From a virus: a stretch of 31,523 nt of DNA. A program made the translations under genes and the position numbers. The notes beneath the pieces are model-generated. The model did no database searches and was not told where the DNA came from. It saw nothing but the letters and a program-made list of their open reading frames with translations. How positions within the stretch are numbered: the first letter of the stretch is position 1; the number at the start of each line of letters is the position of its first letter. Shown one piece after another: positions 24,209-30,031 of the stretch. The DNA lies in IMG/VR virus record IMGVR_UViG_3300043137_000503, positions 1 through 31,523 of that record, one strand, 5' to 3'.

Positions 24209-25999
24209 ATGCCAGTTAGTTTTTATGACAAAGAAGGTAACCTTCAGTCAGTGCCAGATGCTTTCGATGACCAAGGCAATAACGTAGCAGTGAATCACTT
24301 GCGTTCTAAAGGCTACAAGACAGGACAGAACTTCGTCGGAAATGAGACCAGTAAGAAACCTGGAGTTCCAGTTTTCATTCCTGATGAAGAAATTAGTGAC
24401 GCAGTCAAAACGGGTAAATTTGATACTCCTGAAACATGGGAAGCAAAGTTAAAACAACCAGAATTCACCGCAACACAGTCTGCTCTGCGAGGAGCTGCTC
24501 AAGGTGCTACGTTTGGTTTTGCAGATGAAATCACAGCTGGTGCTCAGTCTGTATTCGGAGACAAGACTTACAAGCAAGCTAGAGATGAGAATCGTAATTT
24601 TGATAGAGCCTCTGAAGAACAGAACCCCAACGCTTACCTTGGAGGTAACGTCGCTGGCGGTCTTGCTACAGCGGTCATTCCTGCTGGCGCTGCTGCTGGT
24701 TTAGGTCGAATGGCTGCTCAAGGTGCTGCGATGGGTGGCGTTGCTGGTCTTGGTGCAAGTGAAGCAGAAGACCTGCAAGGAATGGTAAAGGACACAGCAA
24801 TTGGTGCAGGATTCGGTGGTGCTATTCCGGTAGGAATGAACCTCGCTGGTAAAGCTATCAGTAAAGTTGCAAAGCCTCTGGTGAAAGGTGTGAACAAGGT
24901 TGCTTTTGATGTTGACTCAGATGTGACTGAAGCATTGATGAATAATCCAAAAGCATTGCAGGGTGCAAAGTCTGTTTCTGGTCTTGAAGATGATGTTGTG
25001 CAGTCTGCAAACAGAATGAAGGAACGGGTCTCACAAGGTAGCAGTGAGGCTTGGGATACACTCGGGCAGAGTAAACTCACAAATGCAGAAACTACAAAGA
25101 AGACCATTCTTGAGAGTCTTGAAAAGAATCTGTTTGATAAGAATCATTTGAAAATTAACCCTGATGGGCAAGTGGTAGCAAACCCACTGAGTCAATCCCA
25201 AAGAGTTATCAAACAAGCAGAAGCAATAAAGCAATACCTCACAAACACTGACCTCTCAGAGGTTGAACTGAAGAAGTTTGTTCTGTCTCTTGATGATGAA
25301 ATTGACTGGGACAAGAAAGCTCTCAAGGCTTCAAATGAGTTCCTGAAGAGTATCAGACATGATGTTGACCAGAATCTGAAGTCTCTAAACCCTGACTACA
25401 AAAAGGCAATGGAAGGTGTTGCCGATGACGTAAGCACTCTATCAGCTACCACAAAAGATTTTGGTTTGAAGAAAGCGGTTGACGAGTATGGAAACAGCAC
25501 TCTAGGCGGTTCTGACCTGACGCTATCCAAAGTGAAGACAATGAAGGACTCTGTAGGTAAAGACCAACTTCTCTACAGGAAGGAAAACCTCGACAAGCTC
25601 GACCCAAATCTGAATGCTGAGTTTGAGAAAGCAAGACTTGCTGAAAGAGCCTCTGGTGGTGTTACCAACGGTTCAAGAAACTCAATAACTGGTGCTGTAA
25701 TTGGTGGTGCCATTGGTACTGCTGTGGGTGGTCCATTGGGCTCAATAATTGGTGGAGCTGCAGGTGTGGCTGCCGGTAGAGTCACTGACAAGTATGGGCG
25801 AGTTATAGGGCAGAACCTTGCAAAGGGTGCTGGGATAACAGCAAGCAAAGCAAAGCAAGCTCTGGAGAGCAAGTACGGTAAGTATTTCAAGGAAGGTGTT
25901 GGTAGAAGCATCAACTCTGCTGGTGTCACTCATTACCTGCTTTATTCGAAAGATTCTGAGTACCGTAAGCTTTATGATGAAGCAAAGAAGGAAGACTAA
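24209..25999 (+). CDS. Large ejection-type protein with GFADE motif and glycine-rich hydrophobic segments
   Basis: 596 residues, last gene of the late operon. About 98-110 is GATFGFADEITAG, a motif seen in many podovirus internal virion proteins. Two Gly/Ala-rich hydrophobic stretches, about 145-200 (GGLATAVIPAGAAAGLG, GFGGAIPVGMN) and 493-527 (GAVIGGAIGTAVGGPLG, IIGGAAGVAAG), could insert in membrane as glycine-zipper helices. Between them is a helical charged domain. This fits a P22 gp16/gp20-type protein that forms part of the trans-envelope DNA conduit. GAGGAC upstream supports the ATG; it overlaps the convergent HNH remnant by four bases. Confidence 0.6.
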   Translation: MPVSFYDKEGNLQSVPDAFDDQGNNVAVNHLRSKGYKTGQNFVGNETSKKPGVPVFIPDEEISDAVKTGKFDTPETWEAKLKQPEFTATQSALRGAAQGATFGFADEITAGAQSVFGDKTYKQARDENRNFDRASEEQNPNAYLGGNVAGGLATAVIPAGAAAGLGRMAAQGAAMGGVAGLGASEAEDLQGMVKDTAIGAGFGGAIPVGMNLAGKAISKVAKPLVKGVNKVAFDVDSDVTEALMNNPKALQGAKSVSGLEDDVVQSANRMKERVSQGSSEAWDTLGQSKLTNAETTKKTILESLEKNLFDKNHLKINPDGQVVANPLSQSQRVIKQAEAIKQYLTNTDLSEVELKKFVLSLDDEIDWDKKALKASNEFLKSIRHDVDQNLKSLNPDYKKAMEGVADDVSTLSATTKDFGLKKAVDEYGNSTLGGSDLTLSKVKTMKDSVGKDQLLYRKENLDKLDPNLNAEFEKARLAERASGGVTNGSRNSITGAVIGGAIGTAVGGPLGSIIGGAAGVAAGRVTDKYGRVIGQNLAKGAGITASKAKQALESKYGKYFKEGVGRSINSAGVTHYLLYSKDSEYRKLYDEAKKED

Positions 26000-26223
26000 T
26001 TACTCTGCGGGCTAAGGTTCTCTCGCAGATTTGCAATTCTGTTATCGTCTCGATTACCATTCAAGTGATAGGTGCCATTGACCGGAAATGTGCCGTAGAC
26101 GTAAAGCCAGGCTAAATCATTGGCCCTGTAATACACTCCGTCAATCTCGATGACTCTGTATCCATCGGGGTCGATTTCTCCTGCAACTTCTCCAGCTACC
26201 TTTCTTTGAGTTCCTCTTATCAT
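25996..26223 (-). CDS. Short HNH endonuclease remnant
   Basis: 75 residues from the ATG at 26223 (AAGGAG five bases upstream on the minus strand). It covers only the HNH half (VAGEIDPDGYRVIEIDG, AWLYVYGTFPVNG, HLNGNRDDNRIANLRE) and stops where the full-length paralogues continue into the AP2-like domain. The first His (AHRLVW in paralogues) reads ANDLAW here, and the DH pair reads YH, so it is probably inactive. The good RBS suggests it is still translated. It is the last gene of the leftward HNH-lipoprotein block and abuts the ejection gene end. Confidence 0.65.
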   Translation of the reverse strand: MIRGTQRKVAGEVAGEIDPDGYRVIEIDGVYYRANDLAWLYVYGTFPVNGTYHLNGNRDDNRIANLRENLSPQSN

Positions 26224-26234
26224 AAAGTCTCCTT

Positions 26235-26396
26235 TTAATTTGTTAAACAAGTATTATCTTCAGGAATAGGGTTGTCTGGGTTATTAAAATCTGTTTCTAG
26301 GTTCTCGACTCCAACTTCGCCAGTTGTAACTTTCTCACACTCTCTACCACAGGAAATTGCTAGAGCGAGTAAAGGTATCAGGAATATGATTTTCAT
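26235..26396 (-). CDS. Small lipoprotein sharing a motif with the phage ejection protein
   Basis: 53 residues. A signal peptide (MKIIFLIPLLALAIS) ends at lipobox Cys16, so the mature 38-residue chain would be lipid-anchored. Start 26396 is chosen because it opens the signal peptide and AAAGG lies upstream; longer starts would overlap the HNH gene. Residues about 27-45 read VGVENLETDFNNPDNPIPE, matching TGVEGLNTDFGNPSNPTPQ in the ejection protein at 19871 as GVExLxTDFxNPxNPxP. Two further Cys (19 and 50) could form a disulphide. Possible roles: superinfection exclusion, or an envelope docking partner. Expressed from a host-type promoter on the opposite strand to the late genes. Confidence 0.7.
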   Translation of the reverse strand: MKIIFLIPLLALAISCGRECEKVTTGEVGVENLETDFNNPDNPIPEDNTCLTN

Positions 26397-26409
26397 TTGA
26401 ATTACCTTT

Positions 26410-26895
26410 CTATGCTGTGAGTGGATGATGTCCAAACCATTCGAAGTGAGTGTCTCTATAAGCGGTGTGCGCTTCTGATTCTGTTAAATAGAGACCGAGG
26501 GATACTTTTTCCCCATTGATACGGATTTCAGCATGCCACTTATTTTTCTGTTTATGATAGTAACATCCCACCAGACGGCCATTTCTGTGAGATTTCTGGT
26601 TCTGTTGGTTTTCCCTATTAGAGACATCTCGTAAATTTTCAATACGATTATCAAGTTTATCATTGTTAATGTGGTCTATCTGGCCTTTTGGCCAATCGCC
26701 AGTTTCAAATAGCCAGACCAGTCGATGTGCATAGTAGTTTCTACCTTTGATTCCAATGTAGTGGTAGCCTTTAACTTTATTAACACATCCAGCGATGTCC
26801 CCAACTTTGACGTTTTGACGAGGTTTCTTCCAAGTAAACTCTGCTGTCTCTCGACGGTAATTTAGTAACTCTTTAAATTCTTCTAAAGTTAACAT
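26410..26895 (-). CDS. HNH homing endonuclease with AP2-type domain (third full copy)
   Basis: 161 residues, paralogue of 5951 and 11736, here on the minus strand. HNH residues H57 (AHRLVW), D74-H75 (QIDH) and N83/N87 are intact; the AP2-like domain (105-148) begins NGRLVGCYYHK. The C-terminus differs from the other copies (EWFGHHPLTA instead of FQLQA). AAGGA eight bases upstream of the ATG at 26895 is a good RBS. It leads a leftward transcript from the perfect promoter at 26930-26958, followed 13 bases later by the lipoprotein gene, so homing could carry the lipoprotein along. Confidence 0.9.
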   Translation of the reverse strand: MLTLEEFKELLNYRRETAEFTWKKPRQNVKVGDIAGCVNKVKGYHYIGIKGRNYYAHRLVWLFETGDWPKGQIDHINNDKLDNRIENLRDVSNRENQQNQKSHRNGRLVGCYYHKQKNKWHAEIRINGEKVSLGLYLTESEAHTAYRDTHFEWFGHHPLTA

Positions 26896-26910
26896 TCAGT
26901 AATCCTTCAT

Positions 26911-26926
26911 AAGTGTTTCAGCACTT
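26911..26926 (-). promoter_or_regulatory. Candidate operator at the HNH-lipoprotein transcription start
   Basis: Inverted repeat AAGTG (26911-26915) / CACTT (26922-26926) with a 6-bp centre covers the expected +1 of the leftward promoter. It could bind a phage repressor or fold as a 5-bp hairpin at the 5' end of the RNA. Short, so chance is possible. Confidence 0.3.
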
Positions 26927-26929
26927 GTG

Positions 26930-26958
26930 ATTATACCATGTATCATATAGCATGTCAA
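26930..26958 (-). promoter_or_regulatory. Perfect-consensus sigma70 promoter, leftward
   Basis: On the minus strand: TTGACA (26958-26953), 17-bp spacer, TATAAT (26935-26930). Both hexamers and spacing match the consensus exactly. It reads into the HNH, lipoprotein and HNH-remnant genes, against the late operon, and so should be active in a lysogen with host RNA polymerase alone unless repressed. Confidence 0.85.
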
Positions 26959-27029
26959 CAAAAATGCTCAAAAATGGGGCAGAGTTGCTTTACCTCGCAA
27001 CGACCAGTTCCATAAGGAGGTATCTATAA

Positions 27030-27284
27030 ATGCAAATACTATCGACAATACCAAAAGCAAATGTCTATACCGTACACACGCTGGGTCGTAGCGCCTCTAT
27101 AAAGGTCAAGGCTGAATCTCATATTCTGCTTGGTGAAACGTACTGCCTGAGCAAATTGACGCAGGAAGAGCTTGAAAAAGCCCTTTTGGCAGGCAGGGCT
27201 ACTTACTTTGTCTTCGAGATTGATAAGAGCAGGGTGAAATACCTGGAGCGGGGTAATGTTGTTGTTAACAGGCGGCAAAAATAA
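27030..27284 (+). CDS. Small hypothetical protein with strong ribosome-binding site
   Basis: 84 residues. AAGGAGG at 27015-27021 is a perfect Shine-Dalgarno sequence. The sequence suggests a small alpha/beta fold: strands (YTVHTLGRSASIKVKAES, TYFVFEID) around a helix (TQEELEKALLAG). The C-terminus is basic (NRRQK). It starts divergently from the HNH block and 61 bases ahead of the antitoxin-like gene. No family recognised. Could be part of the accessory addiction region or a small regulator. Confidence 0.65.
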   Translation: MQILSTIPKANVYTVHTLGRSASIKVKAESHILLGETYCLSKLTQEELEKALLAGRATYFVFEIDKSRVKYLERGNVVVNRRQK

Positions 27285-27306
27285 TCGCTGCAACACTAAA
27301 CTTTTG

Positions 27307-27315
27307 TGCTAGAAT
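27307..27315 (+). promoter_or_regulatory. Extended -10 promoter for the Doc operon
   Basis: TGCTAGAAT (27307-27315) fits an extended -10 (TGnTATAAT, one mismatch), with no good -35 at the right distance. It lies about 30 bases upstream of the antitoxin-like start, right after the previous gene. Confidence 0.4.
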
Positions 27316-27345
27316 GGACGATATGTATTGTTAAGGAGAAGTACA

Positions 27346-27528
27346 ATGAATAACGAAAAATTGCAAGTTCCTGAAAAGGTTAACAAGAATATAGTGGTAC
27401 CGGTGGCGACTAGTACCCCTGAAGTCCAAAAAATTGTTGATTCGGGTGATAGACAGCAGTTGATTGAGTTCAATGTGAAGCGTATGGCTCCTCTATTAAA
27501 TTCATTGAGAGAATATGATAGTAAATGA
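27346..27528 (+). CDS. Putative antitoxin partner of the Doc toxin
   Basis: 60 residues from ATG 27346, chosen for AAGGAG (27333-27338). It is directly upstream of and overlaps (ATGA) the Doc-type toxin gene, the classic antitoxin-first order with coupling. A Val/Lys/Asn-rich N-terminus is followed by a helical C-terminal half (RQQLIEFNVKRMAPLLNSLREYD) that could fill the toxin groove. It does not obviously look like Phd (no visible MazE/AbrB- or YefM-type DNA-binding part), so it may be an unusual antitoxin or need the region's other regulator for DNA binding. Confidence 0.55.
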   Translation: MNNEKLQVPEKVNKNIVVPVATSTPEVQKIVDSGDRQQLIEFNVKRMAPLLNSLREYDSK

Positions 27529-27914
27529 TAAATTGGCTGTCAAAGCAGGAGATTATCAATATCCATTCAATGATTCTTGTCCCCGGCGAGCCTGATGGTT
27601 TTCTTAATGAAAGCAATTTAGACGCAAGTCTCTATTCCCTCCAGTATTATGAAAACGAGCCACTTGTAAATTTAGCGGGACTTTTGTTATGGAAATTGAC
27701 AAAAGGTCATATTTTTCAGCAAGGTAATAAACGCACTGCAGTTGCGTCGACTGTTTTATTCCTGAACCTAAATAATGTAGATGTTGCATACCAGTATTCA
27801 GGGTCAGAGGATGACCCGCTCTACCAGCTAACAATCAATATAGCCATGAATTCAATTGAAGATATTGAGGTTGGACAGCACTTAGTGCGTACGATTAACT
27901 TTACGTACGATTAA
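27525..27914 (+). CDS. Doc-type (Fic/Doc fold) toxin
   Basis: 129 residues, the Doc family size. Residues 62-72 are HIFQQGNKRTA, the Doc form of the Fic motif (HxFx[DNQ][AG]NKR), with the catalytic His62, Asn68 and Arg70 present. Doc of phage P1 phosphorylates EF-Tu and stops translation. The region around (NEPLVNLAGLLLWKLTKGH before, VASTVLFLNLNN after) follows the family helices. It overlaps the antitoxin-like gene and ends 70 bases before a convergent regulator gene. In P1 the phd-doc pair keeps the plasmid prophage in the population, so it may have the same role here. Confidence 0.85.
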   Translation: MINWLSKQEIINIHSMILVPGEPDGFLNESNLDASLYSLQYYENEPLVNLAGLLLWKLTKGHIFQQGNKRTAVASTVLFLNLNNVDVAYQYSGSEDDPLYQLTINIAMNSIEDIEVGQHLVRTINFTYD

Positions 27915-27983
27915 ATGCTCGGCGGATGAGATAATCAGACTCTCATACCCCATCAGTAGCCTTCAGTACCTACACAGTAGACC

Positions 27984-28358
27984 TCACACCCCCAACATCT
28001 TTTGTAGCTTTTCACTAGCCTCAGTAACGTCACGCTGTAATCGCATAATCTGACCCTGCTTGGAGGCTATCTTATGGGCTAGTCCTGGCAAGGAGCCCTC
28101 GGGGTAGGCGATTGCGCCCTCGATAGATGTAACGTTCTCAGATTGGCTGAAATCACCTGTAAGAAGCTTAACTGGTGTGGTGTTAAAGATTGTTGCAAGC
28201 ACTTCTAATCTGTCTAGATGGATGCCAGTGTCTCCGGCAAACATTTTACCAATTAAAGGTATAGACACCCCAAGTTTTTCAGCAAGCTGTGATTGTGTAA
28301 TGCCCTGCTTTTCCATCAACTCTTTAATGTTTTCAACTACTTTTGATTGTAAGCCCAT
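27984..28358 (-). CDS. XRE/Cro-CI family transcriptional regulator
   Basis: 124 residues. A helix-turn-helix spans about 18-45 (GITQSQLAEKLGVSIPLIGKMFAG), part of a five-helix XRE domain (about 5-65). The C-terminal tail (about 90-124, GQIMRLQRDVTEASEKLQKML) is a coiled coil suited to dimerisation. There is no S24 protease domain, so if it is the lysogeny repressor it would not be inactivated by RecA in the LambdaCI way. GGAG seven bases upstream of the ATG (28358) supports the start. It lies downstream of the large lipoprotein on the same strand and converges with doc. Confidence 0.85.
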   Translation of the reverse strand: MGLQSKVVENIKELMEKQGITQSQLAEKLGVSIPLIGKMFAGDTGIHLDRLEVLATIFNTTPVKLLTGDFSQSENVTSIEGAIAYPEGSLPGLAHKIASKQGQIMRLQRDVTEASEKLQKMLGV

Positions 28359-28440
28359 TGTTTTTCTCCAGGTTTATAGGGAATGATATCCGCTTATATG
28401 ACTGGTGTAGCAAAGAATAGGCCGTTGGGGCAATAGGAAG

Positions 28441-29340
28441 TTAATTGCTATCTGTAAGATTCACTACCGAGCAATTACTGGCAGGAATTGTGAATGTATC
28501 AACAGCTGGGTTAAATTCGACATCATTATAGGTGATGACTGGCACCAGGGTTGAGCGATTAAGGCTAACTTCCCAATAACCTCCGCCGTTTGCGCCTCTC
28601 AAATCAAAAGACACAGATACAAACCCGAACTTAGCACCTGCCTGGCCTGAACCGTAATTTACAGAGCTACTGATTCCCTGATAGGCATCTTGGATTACCG
28701 CTTGGACTAAAACGTCCCCCGCATTAGTAATTTGTGCCTGATATTCATAGTATATGCCAGTAGTTTCAATTTGACCGGAGCAACGATAGGTTTGAATAAT
28801 TCTGCCATAATCTTTGCATATGTATTTGGCGCTGCCAACATCATCCTCACCTGAATCTTTTTGTCCATTTCCATTAGTATCATTGAATTGAGTGACCTTA
28901 CTACCTCCGAAGATGCAATTTGCTCCAGATGCCTCTGCGGTTATTGCGACACCCCTGAACTGCGGCTTGAAGTTCGGAATTTGATGTGTTGCAGACCCAC
29001 ACGTGACCAATCCCGAATCGGAGACTGTGCAATCAGTGCCTTCTTTGCCATTTGTCCCATCTTTTCCTGCTATATCAACGGTATTCCAAGAACCAGCAGT
29101 GCAAGTTCTGAATTCTTTCTCTACCAATAAATAAGCCAAAGACCCTTCATTCGATTCGGAGCACTTTGGCAGCTTTTGAGCTGAAGCGAATGACATCGAG
29201 GTTGATTTATCGGGTTGTGTGGGGAGTGGAGGGGTTTCTATGGTCTTTTCATCTGAAGCAGGAGCCTTTGTGGAGGTCTCAGCGGAACCACAAGAGACCG
29301 TAAAAGCAGCTAGAATAGTTAGTGAAATAGACATCTTCAT
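28441..29340 (-). CDS. Large secreted lipoprotein (moron-like)
   Basis: 299 residues. Signal peptide MKMSISLTILAAFTVS ends at lipobox Cys17. A Ser/Thr/Pro linker follows (to about 50), then a short collagen-like run (GKDGTNGKEGTDC, about 93-105), paired Cys and a DTNGNGQKDSGEDD stretch (about 152-165) with a metal-binding look. The C-terminal half is beta-rich with a Gly/Tyr/Asn pattern (YQGISSSVNYGSGQAG). The mix resembles surface lipoproteins of Bdellovibrionota-like bacteria, hence a host-derived lysogenic-conversion gene is likely. AAGGAG upstream supports the ATG. It diverges from the second XRE gene, sharing its regulatory region. Confidence 0.7.
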   Translation of the reverse strand: MKMSISLTILAAFTVSCGSAETSTKAPASDEKTIETPPLPTQPDKSTSMSFASAQKLPKCSESNEGSLAYLLVEKEFRTCTAGSWNTVDIAGKDGTNGKEGTDCTVSDSGLVTCGSATHQIPNFKPQFRGVAITAEASGANCIFGGSKVTQFNDTNGNGQKDSGEDDVGSAKYICKDYGRIIQTYRCSGQIETTGIYYEYQAQITNAGDVLVQAVIQDAYQGISSSVNYGSGQAGAKFGFVSVSFDLRGANGGGYWEVSLNRSTLVPVITYNDVEFNPAVDTFTIPASNCSVVNLTDSN

Positions 29341-29389
29341 TGGAAATTTCTCCTTTGTGTTGATTTCCTTCTGAGTCTATCGCTCGAAC

Positions 29390-29434
29390 TTGTATAGAAC
29401 TTTATGTACAAAATGAGAATAATAGTTCTATACT
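29390..29434. promoter_or_regulatory. Divergent regulatory region with a perfect 10-bp inverted repeat
   Basis: GTATAGAACT (29392-29401) and AGTTCTATAC (29424-29433) are exact inverted repeats with a 22-bp spacer. The left arm also lies within a second imperfect palindrome, TTGTA (29390-29394) to TACAA (29407-29411). A -10-like TATACT (29429-29434) overlaps the right arm and faces the XRE gene at 29479. This is the expected place for autoregulation by that XRE protein and control of the lipoprotein gene on the left. Confidence 0.6.
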
Positions 29435-29478
29435 AAAGTTATTCAACTGTCTGTAGCATTTGATTGCAGGAGGCGTTG

Positions 29479-29760
29479 ATGAATCTGAAGACGATTGTGA
29501 GTCAAAATTTGAAGCGAATGCGCCTTGCAAAAAAGCTTACACAAAAGGAACTCGCCGAAAAGACAAAGCTAAGTATGCGGTTTGTCTCCAAGATGGAGAG
29601 TGACCCACAGAACCTGTCCCTCGACACTTTAGAGCTGTTAGCAAATGCTCTAGGTGTTTCTCAAAAAGAGATTTTTGCTGGCTGGATATCCACAGAGGAT
29701 TCCAAGGAAGATATCGCAATTCAACTTCATGCCCTCATCGATGCCCTGAAGAGTAAGTAA
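29479..29760 (+). CDS. XRE/Cro-CI family transcriptional regulator (second)
   Basis: 93 residues from ATG 29479, chosen for AGGAGG (29468-29473); an upstream TTG 29464 is in frame. XRE domain (about 4-68) with helix-turn-helix KLTQKELAEKTKLSMRFVSKMES and the family's following helix (LSLDTLELLANALGVSQKEIF). A short charged C-terminal helix may serve dimerisation. It faces the inverted repeat at 29392-29433, so it is likely autoregulatory and controls the large lipoprotein. Either this or the 27984 gene could be the lysogeny repressor; sequence does not settle it. Confidence 0.85.
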   Translation: MNLKTIVSQNLKRMRLAKKLTQKELAEKTKLSMRFVSKMESDPQNLSLDTLELLANALGVSQKEIFAGWISTEDSKEDIAIQLHALIDALKSK

Positions 29761-29864
29761 ACCTCCCTTAAAGACTTCAATTTAAAAACCGATTGCTTTT
29801 CTTAGTACTTCAGGTACTTTGTCGTTTGTTCAGTGGTGTAAAGTCCCTCCCGGCCCACCATTTT

Positions 29865-30031
29865 TGAACCCATTTTTGTTACCAATCAAGCTATAAACGC
29901 TTGATAAGATTGAACTCCTTAACAAGGAAATTAAATCCGGTGTCAGAGATGGGTTCATTTGTGAAAACCTGCAATTACAGTTAGTTGCAGAGAGGCCGAT
30001 AAATGGAGGTAACACCGAAAGGGAGCCTCCA
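29865..30031 (+). promoter_or_regulatory. Structured leader (or attP arm sites) upstream of integrase, with RBS-sequestering hairpin
   Basis: The 271-base gap 29761-30031 has no gene. Within it: a 9-bp outer stem TGAACCCAT (29865-29873) / ATGGGTTCA (29949-29957), enclosing hairpins 29885-29891/29899-29905 (7 bp) and 29916-29920/29924-29928 (5 bp), a three-way junction. Then an 8-bp stem 29969-29976/29983-29990, and finally TGGAGG (30004-30009) / CCTCCA (30026-30031) whose loop holds the integrase RBS (GGGAG, 30021-30025). The last stem would hide the start. Alternatively, the outer repeats are integrase-binding sites of attP. Confidence 0.5.

Noticed and set aside
27914-27984. Bidirectional terminator between doc and the convergent XRE gene
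   Set aside because: ATGAG/CTCAT can pair near 27930, but no T-run follows on either strand.
29865-29990. Hammerhead-type ribozyme in the three-way junction before integrase
   Set aside because: A three-way junction is present, but the conserved core (CUGANGA and GAAA at the junction) is not.
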